Source: Dendrolimus kikuchii (taxonomy: Eukaryota; Arthropoda; Insecta; Lepidoptera; Lasiocampidae). Taken from it: 64,000 nucleotides of DNA. The translations under genes were made by a program, and so were the position numbers. Below the pieces are notes generated by a model. That model saw only the letters and a list, made by a program, of their open reading frames with translations. It searched no databases and was not told the origin of the DNA. The stretch covers positions 4,789,001-4,853,000 of the forward strand of contig CM034398.1 of the NCBI GenBank assembly GCA_019925095.2. The letters run 5' to 3'. Positions 53,718 to 63,462 of the stretch are shown here, in pieces (the stretch's first letter is position 1; every line of letters starts with the position of its first letter).

Positions 53718-54496
53718 TGGTCAAATTAAGGAGCACGACATTTTATATATCCACTGATTAGAGAAATGCATGTACATTGTATCGGTGTTTTTGGAAATTC
53801 ATCCCCTAAGGGGATGAAAACGCCAGGGGCGAAGGCAACGGTTTGCATGTCTACTAGCTGCTTTAGCAGGGGATAGAGGGGAAAGATAGGAAGGATGTCA
53901 TAAAAGGGATATGATCAGACAGGAAGAATGGATGAGAAATAGAAGCTGGGAACATGGGAAGTGAGCTATTGACATTCTCACACATCATAGAAACACGAAT
54001 GAAAGTAAGGTGTAGTCTATATGAAGTAATAAATAGCTGTGGCTATACTTGCTTCCAAAGTTATAAATAAGCTTTTTTAAAAAGGTTTTTAAATACAAGC
54101 TTTTGAGATCCCGGATATCATGTAGCAGTAGAGTGCTATCCAAGACAAGTAAAACGAGCTCAAACACGACGGGTCTATCTCGTTTAGTACAGGAGTTCCT
54201 ATGGCCACCTTCCGACTCTATCATCAGATCAGCTTCATGGTACCATATTATTGCACTGTCACGCGATATATATATGCGTGAAAAATTTCAGTTCAATCCG
54301 AAACCGGGAAGTTGGTCAAATTTAACTTGCAAGATTCCACCCGAACTTACATACATACATACATCCATTGCAAGTTAAAAAAAAGCTTGTAAAAAAATAT
54401 GTCAGTTCTACATAGAACTGACACATTTTTTTTTAACTGTAACACAACAAATCTGAAAAGGTTACAGCGCTAAAAGTATTTTAATTATAAAAAATG
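53718..54496. other. Unclassified repeat with paired motifs at 54316-54375 and hairpin at 54400-54423
   Basis: tttaacttgcaa (about 54318) and ttgcaagttaaa (about 54368) form an inverted pair around CATA repeats. tgtcagttcta/tagaactgaca (54400-54423) is a perfect hairpin with a 2-nt loop. These suggest element ends, but no full element is delimited. No gene is seen. Confidence 0.45.
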
Positions 54497-54805
54497 TTCA
54501 TAAAATAAAAACTACTGGGCCAAACTATGTCAAATTTTTAGAGAACCAAATGGCAGCCATTCCGCGTCGAATGAAAAAAGAATCACGTAAATCGGCTCAT
54601 AAATCTCAGAGTAATCGGTGTACATATGGAACGGAATGGATTTTTTTTCATAAAAAGTATTCATAAAATGAAAACTACTATGCCAAACTATGTCAAATTT
54701 TTAGGGAACCAAATGGCAGCTATTCCGCGTCGAATAAAAAATGAATTACGTAAATCGGATTATAAATCTCGGAGTAATCGGTGAACATACATTAAAAAAA
54801 AAAAA
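54497..54805. repeat. Tandem pair of ~163-bp units
   Basis: 'ttcataaaat' begins units at 54497 and 54660. Both contain 'aaactatgtcaaatttttag', 'accaaatggcag' and 'tccgcgtcgaat'. The tandem is followed by 'cgacgaattgagaacctcgt', a 3' end of a kind I associate with interspersed elements in insects. Confidence 0.75.
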
Positions 54806-54849
54806 ATTCCGACGAATTGAGAACCTCGTCCTTTTTTTGAAGTCAGTTA

Positions 54850-55227
54850 AAAATACGATATTGTTATTCTTTAAATTGACTTATCTTTCTCTTAAGATCC
54901 TTCAATAATAATCATACTCAGGCTAATCCATCATGTATACAATTTCAAAAAGAAACGATTAAAAAAATAAAGCATGTAACAAAACATGGCACTGAGCATT
55001 AATATTCTTTTTAGAAACAAATTATTCTCACGAACGTTCGTTTAAAATGTTTAATTACATTTCCTTTCCTTAATATAATCCAAAGCCACTAATATGCATT
55101 ACGAAGGTAAAAATAACTCTGTTTTTTTAAGCTTTCGCATCAAAAGTACGGTACCAATTATGGTTAAGTAGCTTTTCCTCGTGGCTTTGTTTGCCTTTGT
55201 GTACATTTTGTCAATTCATGTAAGTAT
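54850..55227. other. AT-rich DNA without recognised features
   Basis: Nothing recognised. Confidence 0.35.
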
Positions 55228-55400
55228 GTCGCCATAACAACCTTGAGTTGTGTTCCGGCATTAGTGACCAGGTCCCAGCCTCCCTTAAGAGAGCAGCAGC
55301 GCATTTGCGGCAACTTTGGTGTTGCAAATGTCCATAGGCGATGGTAACCGCTTTCCATCAAGTGGGCCGTCTGCATGTCTGCTGATCTGCAATAAAAAAA
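55228..55400 (+). repeat. Retroposon A, 5'-truncated, sense plus
   Basis: From 'gtcgccataacaaccttgag' to 'tgctgatctgcaataaaaaa'. Only the 3' 170 bp are kept, ending in AATAAA-A. Confidence 0.82.
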
Positions 55401-55603
55401 AATCATGTGTACTGATCCACGCGCTCATCTCACCTCGAGGTGAGAGGTCTAGCTCTCCGGCTAACAAATGGGGGGGCATGTCCGGGCTGGAGGTGAATGC
55501 GCAAGCGAGCACACAGACCGGATAAGGGACTTCCGAGGATTGGCCAGGGGTTTTAGTGCTAGAAGTGTTAGTGCCACCCTGACCTTTTTAAAATATTTTT
55601 TTA
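55401..55603. other. Unassigned GC-rich repeat-like stretch
   Basis: 'ctcacctcgaggtgagaggt' is a palindrome (55428-55447). A related 'ctcacctcgaagtgagagga' occurs at 56080-56100. Together with 55830-56120 this looks like parts of one GC-rich element split by the Helitron-like insertion at 55604. Confidence 0.4.
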
Positions 55604-55806
55604 TTAGCGGTCCGGCGCGGTTTCACCCGCGCTCTGTCCCGCTCCCATGGTATATAGCGTCATGTTATATAGCCTATGACACTCCCTGTTAACGTAGCTT
55701 TCGAACAGTAAAATAATTTTTATAATCGGTTTGGTAGATCCAGAGATTACCACCTACAACGTCACAAACTCACAAACTTTACCTCTTTATAATATTAGTA
55801 TAGATA
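55604..55806 (-). mobile_element. Helitron-like element (H5), copy 2
   Basis: Left edge 'attagcggtccggcgcggtt', right edge 'tctttataatattagtatag'. Read on minus it starts TCTATACTAATATTATAAAG. It is nearly the same as 51914-52095. Confidence 0.7.
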
Positions 55807-56440
55807 TAAGGGAAATCCATTTGAGGACTATAAGCCGGGTTAGGGATAAAGGTCGCCCGTGTGTGGGACTCGCCAGGTCGGGGTGGCACTAGCACCTCAT
55901 TTGTGAAATGCTATTGCCACACCGCAGTTAGGGTCACCCACTAAAACCTCTCTCCGATTCCCAGCGTCCTTCGTCATCATCGCATTCACCTCCAGCACGG
56001 ACGGATAACGGCAGACCTCCTTGCGGGCTGGCCTCACCATGTGTTAGCCGGAGATCTGGGTCTCTCCGGCTACCTCGAGCTCACCTCGAAGTGAGAGGAG
56101 ACGCGCGGATCGGTGCGCGTCCCTAGTGGTGAATCCCACATACCGGTCGTGATTTAAAAAGTTTTTTCTATCGCTCGGGAACAGTACATATAATTTTTTA
56201 TGGATGAAAGCCACCCGATGTCACCCTGCACAAACATTGTCCTGGCAACCTATTTTAAACCATTAAGAGACCCACTGAATAGCACACAAAATTCATCATA
56301 ATCCTAGACCCCGATTACTATATATTTGTTAACATAAAATAGGAAATTAAAATGTAGAATAGGGTTAGATTTAAGAAATAGACATATATAGAAATAAGAT
56401 AGAATAGACATTAGAATGTATAAGATAGTTAAGATTTGTA
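55807..56440. other. Unassigned; GC-rich to 56130, then AT-rich
   Basis: See the 55401-55603 entry: 55830-56120 ('gccgggttagggataaaggt', 'cggatcggtgcgcg') is probably the other half of that element. No coding domain is seen. Confidence 0.35.
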
Positions 56441-56515
56441 AAAAATAAAAAGAAAAGAAAAAGAAAAGAAAAAGAAAAGAAAACAAAAAGAAAAAAGAAA
56501 AATAAATAAAAAGAC
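56441..56515 (+). repeat. Purine-only tract (AAAAAG/AAAAG)n
   Basis: About 75 bp of nearly pure A/G on the plus strand in irregular aaaag/aaaaag units. A low-complexity microsatellite. Confidence 0.85.
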
Positions 56516-56667
56516 TCCCCACTTATTTTCCTAAATAGAATTAAGAACTAGGCTAAAAGAGACATGAAAAAAATAGCTAAAAATAGCACAATGACGGAGG
56601 AAAAGGCGAAAAAAAAAGACCCCGATTACAGCGTCACCTATTGGCTACTTTTGTGAATAAAATAATA

Positions 56668-56893
56668 AATAATCGGCAGATAAACACACACATTGTTATA
56701 TTCCCAAGCTAAGCAAGTTAGGCTTGTCTTATGGGTAATATACAACGGACTACTTTGGGGCCGATCCCAGACTCCCAGACCATAGTAAATAACGGAAAGT
56801 TCGAGCCCGAAATGTACCATGCCAAGAATCGAACCTATGCTGCAATGAGGCAGGCTGACAAAGGCTTAGTTCACTCAACCACAGAAGCCGTCA
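56668..56893 (-). repeat. tRNA-derived SINE (family C)
   Basis: From 'aatcggcagataaacacaca' to 'gttcactcaaccacagaagc'. The B box is diverged (gaatcgaacctatg on the plus strand). Confidence 0.75.
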
Positions 56894-57393
56894 AAATCTA
56901 AACTGTCTACGGATGGACTCAAACAAACAGAAAAGTTTTCATCAAAATCCTGGAACGCGATTGCAGCGCCATCTAGCAGGTTCGATTGTGATTTTAACCC
57001 TACAAAATACCTATAGATGAATACCCGTAACGGCATCTAACGAAGATGGCGGAACTAAACATAGGAGCAACACATTAAATTACGTTGTCATTCGCGTTGC
57101 CACGACGATGTATTTGTAACTATATTGATATGGCAGCGTCAATAAAACGCGATCGTAGCGCCATTTAGCAACTGCAACGCCAGGGGCGTAGGAAACGTGT
57201 TGATGGCGTCGAAGTAATTATATTGAAAAACTCCACGACTTCGTACAGAGAGAATATGCGTAATATTGTTTTGATTTTGTATCACAAAAAGATTTTTATC
57301 AACTTTCGGTTCATGTACTTTCATTAATCTATAGAATAGACGTGATAAATTACTTGATCAATGAAATTAATTAGAAATATTAGTAAAACTTAC

Positions 57394-57423
57394 ATTTTTC
57401 TCCCACATAAGATATGATTCCAT
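57394..57423 (-). CDS. cort: Candidate first coding exon of cortex
   Basis: ATG in the context aaataATGG at 57421-57423, with an in-frame TAA two codons upstream, opens 10 codons (MESYLMWEKN) ending at a consensus donor AAAAAT|gtaagt. Phase 0 at the donor fits phase 0 at the exon A acceptor, putting the C-box near residue 20. The piece is too short for homology, so the call rests on start context, donor and phase, with no other upstream coding signal found. Transcript data would settle it. Confidence 0.5.
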
Positions 57424-58353
57424 TATTTACGAATAAAATAACACTAGAATTTAGTTAATAAACACTATTTTCATAAAATTATAATATTTTAAATTAAAGA
57501 GTACGCAGAACATTTGTCAATTTTATTACGAACTACCTACAATTTTAATTATGATTCCGTGGTTACATTTCATTCAACACATTTTTTACTCTTTGCTCCA
57601 TTTAGTGTTAGTGATATATGTCTTGTGTAGTGTTATAAAATAACGCCGTTAATGATTAGTTACATTAGTGTATATATTATACATCACCTATTTGCTTCCA
57701 TAATTTTATCTTAATTATTTAAATTTTAGAAATGAGCTTTGTTAACCTTCAAAAATATGTATAAATCGAATTGTATATAATCAAATATTTTTTCCTTTCT
57801 GATATTCAGAAAGTACGCTTGGAGTTGCCTAGTCACAGGGATGTAAACAGTACTTTCGTTCCTGGGATACGATTTTCTCTGCTGTCAAAAAATTTAGAGA
57901 ATTATGCGAATCATGCGACTTATGTCCCAACTTTTTTACAGCCACTGTTAAATTGTGGCATAAATTGTAATTTAAAAAAATCAACAATTTTGTAACATTA
58001 TTTTATACTTATAAATTACTTTTACCTAAATTATTAAATTTACATAAATTTGAACAAAATATCATCAGTGACAAAAAAAGAGTCGCTGCTAGAATGTCAC
58101 AGATTAAAAAAATTACTTGGCGTTTCATATGTGACGTATATGATGACGTTTCTGAGAGTGTGTGCTCAATTCTATAACATTAAAATTATCCGAGGTATAA
58201 CAGTGGCATTCTATAATAATAATAATTTAATTTTTGATGTATTTTCATAAAAGAATAATATTATTTCTTTTTTTATAAAAAAATGTCTTTACTCTTTATA
58301 TATTTAAAAAAAAAGTAAATTTTTTGTAAAGAAATAAATACATGAATAATAAT
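57424..58353. other. AT-rich DNA upstream of candidate start exon
   Basis: It may include cortex 5' UTR and promoter, but no core promoter motif stands out. ORFs at 57771 and 58050 have no domain. Confidence 0.35.
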
Positions 58354-58583
58354 AATCGGCAGACAAACACATATTGTATATCCCCAAATTAAGCAAGTTA
58401 TGCTTGTGTTATGGGTAATATACAACGTACTACTCTGGGGCCGATCCCAGACACACAGACCATAGTAAATAACGGAAAAAATACGTTTCCGAAATTTACT
58501 ATATCAGGAATCGAACCCGGAGCCTCTGCGTTGCAGTGAGGTAGGCCGGCAAAGGCTTAGCCCGCTCAACCACAGAGGCCGCA
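58354..58583 (-). repeat. tRNA-derived SINE (family C)
   Basis: From 'aatcggcagacaaacacata' to 'cccgctcaaccacagaggcc'. The plus strand shows 'ggaatcgaacccgg', the reverse of the B box GGTTCGATTCC. An ATT-type tail precedes it. Confidence 0.82.
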
Positions 58584-58785
58584 AATTATTCTATTGTATA
58601 AAGATAATAAATAATATGCCTAATTAGCAGCGTTATGATTTTATTATATTGATAGAATTTGGAATAAAAATTAAAATGCTGTTAAACTATTTAATGGGAA
58701 TTTCAAAAACAAATACAATCAAAAAGCAGAAGTGTTAAAGAGAAGTCAGGTGTAATTTCAAAGAAACATGCAAGTCTGAAGAGGT

Positions 58786-59007
58786 TTTTTTTATTGCAGG
58801 AGATCAGCAGACAGGCAGACGGCCCATTTTATTTTATTTTTTAATTGCTGGAGTACAGCAGACAGGCAGACGGCCCACTTGATTGAAAGGCGGTTACCGT
58901 CGCCTATGGACATTTGCAACACCGAAGGTGCTACAAATGCGCTGCTGCTCTCTTAAAGGGGACTGGAACCTGGTCACTAATGCCGGAACACAACTCAAGG
59001 TTGTTAT
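58786..59007 (-). repeat. Two retroposon A pieces in tandem
   Basis: 58786-58829 has only the last ~44 bp of the element ('ttttttattgcaggagatca' to 'cggccca'). 58835-59007 has the 3' ~170 bp. Both have sense on minus, so the younger insertion went into the poly(A) region of the older or beside it. Confidence 0.8.
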
Positions 59008-59149
59008 GATTAATAGTTAGGTTAATGAAAATGTAGTACCGAAGTTGTTTGTTAGGATCGTCGCAAGTGGATATCCACCGTCTCTGCCTAACCGCATGGT
59101 AAACAAACGTGACAATGTGTATGTAAGTAGATAGATATAGTAATATTAT

Positions 59150-59443
59150 AATATCAGCCCATTAATGTCCCACTGCTGGGCTCGGGCCTCCCATTATAGG
59201 GGAAACAGACAGTATACCCGCCACGCTTGTCCAAGGTGGCTTGGCAGGTTTGACACATCGGTTATCTCGATGTGCAGGTTGCATCACGATGTTTTCCTTC
59301 ACCGTTGTTAGCACATGGTAATTGTAACAATATGCACATTAGATCAAAAAACTGACTAAGGCACCTCTTAGCGTTGCGGACAGGATCGAACCCGCGCCCT
59401 CTGAGTCTGGGACGCGTGCGCTAGCCATTACGCTACCACGATT
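59150..59443 (-). repeat. tRNA-derived SINE (family B), copy 3
   Basis: The plus strand starts 'atcagcccattaatgtccca' and ends 'gcgctagccattacgctacc'. 'ggatcgaacccgcgccc' is the reversed B-box region. Confidence 0.82.
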
Positions 59444-59454
59444 AGTAGATAGAT

Positions 59455-59820
59455 AGGTAACACTTTATTGCACACCAAAATAAACAATTACAAAGAAATC
59501 CATATTTACAATACTTTCTTCTTTCTTTTATGCGTGCCTGTCTGTCGGTCAGTCTGTCGTAAGAGGCGACAAAACAACAACCTAACAACCTTGAGTTGTG
59601 TTCCGGCATTAGTGACCAGGTTCCAGTCTCACTTAAGAGAGCAGCAGCTCATTTGTAGCACCTTCGGTGTTGCAAATGCCCATAGGCGATGGTAACCGCA
59701 TTCCATCAAGTGGGCCGTCTGCCTGTCTGCTGAACTCATGCAATAAAAAAAAAAAACAAAATAGGCAACCCAAATCAAAGGAGGTCCTTAGCTAATCTCG
59801 CGATGAAGGTGATGCAGAAC
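59455..59820 (-). repeat. Family-E LINE tail split by retroposon A
   Basis: 'taacactttattgcacacca' at 59458 is the end of a family-E element. Its body resumes at about 59760 ('ggcaacccaaatcaaaggag', 'atctcgcgatgaaggtgatg'). Retroposon A (59557-59747, sense plus) is inserted between. Confidence 0.65.
59557..59747 (+). repeat. Retroposon A, sense plus, internally shortened
   Basis: 'cgtaagaggcgacaaaacaa' then directly 'aacaaccttgagttgtgttc' shows an internal deletion of about 60 bp. It ends 'ctcatgcaataaaaaaaaaa'. Confidence 0.8.
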
Positions 59821-59849
59821 CAAAAAGGGCAATATACATACTTAAGCTA

Positions 59850-60639
59850 ATTAATAGAAATATAGTTATGTAAATTATTTAAAGTGTTTTTCTGTTTTCA
59901 TAGAAAATCAAAACTCGGCTAACTGCGTGTCAATACTCATAATTTTTACCATACATTCATACAAACTTAGTCGTTTATAATAGGACTACCCGGCCTGATA
60001 GACGTTGTCCTGCTCTGAAAAATAAAAATCTAGGTCCCAATTGCAGCGCCACCCACCGGGTCCAATTGTGAATCTAAATTCTAAACTATCCGGGGAACCC
60101 ACATGATCACACAAAAAAATCATCAACATGGACCCAGGCGTTTAGAAGTTCAGTGACATATACACTAATAGTAGAAGTTTATATATAAAGGCAGTATAGG
60201 TACCCAATTCTATGAACGCTGCTTTAGTCAATGTAATCTATTTCCTAGTAAAGTAAATGCGTGCAAGCAAAACCTCGGCGGTATAAAGTAGGTGTGTGAA
60301 TACGCGAGTTTACACGGCTTGTGCGTTTCCCCACCAAGTGGCCCCACCGTGGCGTTACCACCTATCGGTTCTCGAGCCTATCACCTCCAAGCACCTCCTC
60401 TGTCTGTTTCGTGGTATTGCGTGACGCCCTGTCGAGGAATACATTTAATTGTTCAATTGCTATTCATGCTTTTGTAACATTGGATCCGACGTTACGCTAC
60501 TCGACTTGCATTCACGTGATTACGAATCAGATTTGAAATAGAATATTTTATTTACTTATTAGTGCATTATAAACTAAACCATCTTAAAAATGAAACTACA
60601 TAACTAAAAAAAAACTTAGAAATTAATAACTATAATAAA
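59850..60639. other. No gene recognised
   Basis: 60020-60090 ('caattgcagcgccacccacc') is a scrap of a repeat also seen at 28590 and 63610. The two ORFs at 60292-60536 overlap in a GC-richer stretch with no domain. Confidence 0.4.
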
Positions 60640-60960
60640 CATATTTACAAGTAAAAGAGTCCATATCGCTGGGGAGTGGGGAGTGTTTCCAAAATGCTGG
60701 CCGCATTCCCACGTTGTATGGCAACGCTAATCCGTTGCTCTAAATATAGGCCAGCCCTTTGGGCCCACGAGACTTCTTTCAATCGCCTTGAAAGGTCTCG
60801 ATAACGTTGATAAGCCTCACGTCCCCATGGGCCCAAAGTCTCCACCCTGAAAGCCACAAATATGTATCCGTCATAGATGGATGCACTTTTGCGGCGTTTC
60901 AGGGTTTCTTGAAGTGTGGTAGCTGCTCCGGCAGTGACGGCTGTATTTGGAAGATGGGAT
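60640..60960 (-). pseudogene. LINE ORF2 C-terminus (family L3a), second copy
   Basis: The minus strand reads ETLKRRKSASIYDGYIF and then [20 protein letters not shown]. It is related to the [16 protein letters not shown] region at 33360-34032 but diverged. Confidence 0.72.
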
Positions 60961-61144
60961 TCGAAGATATTTCATTTATATCATATTTAACTTATGTCAC
61001 CTAAACTAAACGGGTACGTATATTATGTAAAGTAATGAGACTGAATATTGGTACTATAATCTATCACTGAAGTGATACATTTAAAGACGGCTCAATTCGC
61101 TTGAACTTCACTTTATTAATATTAATATAAATGAGGAAGTTTAT

Positions 61145-61325
61145 GGGACGAATGTTTGTTACAGACGTACTGGCATGTGGCACTGGTATATGGGAAACAT
61201 ACCACGTATACGAACAAAGCACTTCCTGTCCACCTTCATTATATGCATCGAAAAAGTAGAAAAAGTATGGAACTCATTGCCAGAGTCTATTTTTCCCATT
61301 ACCTACAAAATAAAACAACGCGCAA
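61145..61325 (+). pseudogene. Jockey-like LINE ORF2 C-terminal scrap
   Basis: The plus strand reads IPRIRTKHFLSTFIICIEK and VWNSLPESIFPITYK, matching the 35005-35326 copy. Retroposon A follows directly. Confidence 0.65.
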
Positions 61326-61328
61326 TCA

Positions 61329-61551
61329 GGTGGCAAAACATTCGCGCGTCTGGATGGCTACCACTCCTGATCTAAAGTATGTCGCCATAACAACCTTGAG
61401 TTGTGTTCCGGCATTAGTGACCAGGTTCCAGTCTCCCTCAAGAGAGCAGCAGCGCATTTGTAGCAACTTTGGTGTTGCAAATGTCCATAGGCGATGGTAA
61501 CCGCTTACCATCAAGTGGACCGTCTGCCTGTCTGCTGATCTCCTGCAAGAA
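61329..61551 (+). repeat. Retroposon A, 5'-truncated, sense plus
   Basis: From 'gtggcaaaacattcgcgcgt' to 'ctgatctcctgcaagaaaaa'. The AATAAA is mutated to AAGAAA. Confidence 0.82.
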
Positions 61552-61685
61552 AAAAAAGTAGTCAGGATACAGTCTCCCCTTTGCGGCCAACAGCACATGA
61601 GTATCATCTTTGTTGTTCCAAATTTCCATAGGTGACGATAACTACCTTCCATTAAACGTGCCGTCAGTGTCTGCTTTACTCCAGC

Positions 61686-62003
61686 TTTAAAAAAAAAATT
61701 AATTGCAGGAGTTCAGCAGACAGGCAGACGGCCCACTTGATGGAAAGCGGTTACCATCGCCTATGGATATTTGCAACACCAAAGGTGCTACAAATGCGCT
61801 GCTGCTCTCTTAAGTAGATTGAAACCTGGTCACTAATGCCGGAACCCAACTCAAGGTTGTTATGGCGACATACTTTAGTCCAGGGGTGGTAGCCGTCCAG
61901 TCGGGCAAATGCCCTACCACCTGGCTGTGGGTTGTTTATTCGCCTCTTACGACAGGCCGCCCGGCCGCAGGAAATTGTATTCTTTCTCCGTTCCTGCGCG
62001 GAT
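61686..62003 (-). repeat. Retroposon A, full length
   Basis: From 'aaaaaaaaattaattgcagg' to 'ttctccgttcctgcgcggat'. Sense strand minus. Confidence 0.86.
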
Positions 62004-63082
62004 ATAAGCTATCGAGAGTGTCTGATTAGTCCAAAACATATATTTATTTAGAGCGTCCTTTAATACAAAATGACAGTGGTACCAATTTAATTTATACGAT
62101 TCGATCGTATCGCATAAGTTTATCAAATGGGTCTGATCGCTCCCGCGATCGGTGTCGGTGGCCAACACTGATTTATTCTCCTCAAACACGCGACGCGACG
62201 GACGATTGATGGCTATACTTACTTTTGCATAAATATACATCCTTAGCAACGCATATTCCTCAAGAATAAGCTCACAAGTAAGGTGTAGGTTCTCATAGAT
62301 TTGCAATATGGGGTTACTCAAAAAAGAAGAAAAAGTGGTGATACCTCGTGCGATGCAAATGGTCATAGGCGACGGTGACCACTTTCCATCAGGTAGATGG
62401 CGTATCTGCTATATTCCGGCTACAAAAAATATCTATGTCTTATGCTATTAATATTATAAACGAGAGAGTTTGTAAGGATGGATCTTTCTGCCTGTTTCAC
62501 GGAAAAACTTCTGAATGGATTTTGATGAAACTTTACAGTAATATAGCTTATATATCAAAATAGCACGACGGCTATAATTTATAAGAATATAATTTAAATT
62601 GTTCAAAACATAATGATAAGTATCAAGTATTTAATTTTGTAAAGGTTATATTTAATATTATATGTTTTTGTTATTTGTGGTGAAATAGAAATATTGTGCG
62701 AGTACAGTCCACATGAGTTTAAAAAAGAGAGTAAAAATATACATTTTGAGAGCGAGACGTGCGTGGTTTCAATTTAAATAAAAATCCCACAAAAAATAGT
62801 TGGAACTTATTGATTATTGTTAGAAAACAGTGTATATCGTGTAAACAGGTTGCGTGAAAGAGACTGCTTCGAGCAGTAAACATGCTCTTTTAATTTTTGA
62901 TTATGTTTATAATAAAGAGTATTGTATTGTATTTCTTCTCGACATAGATTTGATTAAACTATACCAAACCTCGAACTTTTCCGTGACCCCAAAACGCTTA
63001 AAAAGGATAGAACAATTTCTCTTCACCTATTAATGCCAACCTCATTGTACAACGGCTCTAAAATGGTTTTGCTTCTATTTTT
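62004..63082. other. No gene recognised; retroposon tail at 62328-62424
   Basis: 62328-62424 is a diverged shared tail in plus sense. 62440-62580 is Helitron-like 5' sequence ('attataaacgagagagtttg'). The rest is AT-rich. Confidence 0.45.
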
Positions 63083-63345
63083 AATTGCATGAGTTCAGCA
63101 GGCAGGCTGTCTGCCTGATGGAAAGTGGTTACCATCACCTGTGGACATGTAACACCAAAGGTGCTACTAATGTGCTGCCGCTCTCTAAAGTGAGACCCTG
63201 GCTACTAATGTCGGAATACAACTCAAGGTTGTTATGGCAGCATACTCTAAACCAGGGGTGGTAGCCATCCAGTTGGCCAAATGACCTACTACCTGGCTGT
63301 GGGTCGTTTTGTCGTCTCTTACGACAGACCGCCCGGCTGCAGAAA
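63083..63345 (-). repeat. Retroposon A, nearly full length
   Basis: From 'ttttaattgcatgagttcag' to 'cagaccgcccggctgcagaa'. It is cut at its 5' end by, or joined to, the L1a LINE fragment that follows. Confidence 0.83.
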
Positions 63346-63462
63346 GTATGTCAAAGAAGCGAGTGAGGTGTGTAAGAACAAGCCCGAATGGCGCTCTGTT
63401 GTTCGTGCCTACCTCGCAAGGGAACTGGCGTGAAGCTATATATATGTATGTATGTATGTATT
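63346..63462 (+). pseudogene. LINE family L1a, very short 3' fragment
   Basis: 'gtcaaagaagcgagtgaggt' to 'ctcgcaagggaactggcgtg' and a stop, then (TATG)n at 63438-63460. About 25 codons remain. Confidence 0.78.

Larger units (their letters stand above)
32622..57423 (-). pseudogene. cort: cortex (Cdc20/Fizzy-family) gene, disrupted as assembled
   Basis: Nine minus-strand coding exons (listed separately) spell a diverged Cdc20/Fizzy protein: a C-box (DRFIPPR), a linker, WD40 strands such as LLDWSNDNLLVAALGS and ISWHPWRSALLGVG, and a C-terminal Met-Arg. Fizzy proteins bind and activate the anaphase-promoting complex (APC/C); in insects the diverged member Cortex acts in female meiosis, and in Lepidoptera its locus is tied to wing-scale patterning. 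Every splice junction except E-F has canonical GT/AG sites and matching phase. The gap is at exon E, which runs into the LTR of an endogenous retrovirus and lacks its donor. About 45 residues expected between exon E and exon F (by family spacing) are absent. Visible coding is 1194 nt. It could instead be another Fizzy paralogue, but its divergence from fzy/fzr favours cortex. Confidence 0.85.

Noticed and set aside
58500..58583. tRNA gene on the minus strand
   Set aside because: The GGTTCGATTCC box belongs to family C SINEs, which occur at three further places with the same body.
62040..62360. 139-codon minus-strand ORF with a good donor (gtaagt at about 62221) as a cortex 5' exon
   Set aside because: Both ends of the ORF lie in retroposon A sequence and the middle shows no Cdc20-like motif. 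The donor is attractive and phase 0, but no convincing acceptor or start was found. The exon at 57394 is a simpler start.
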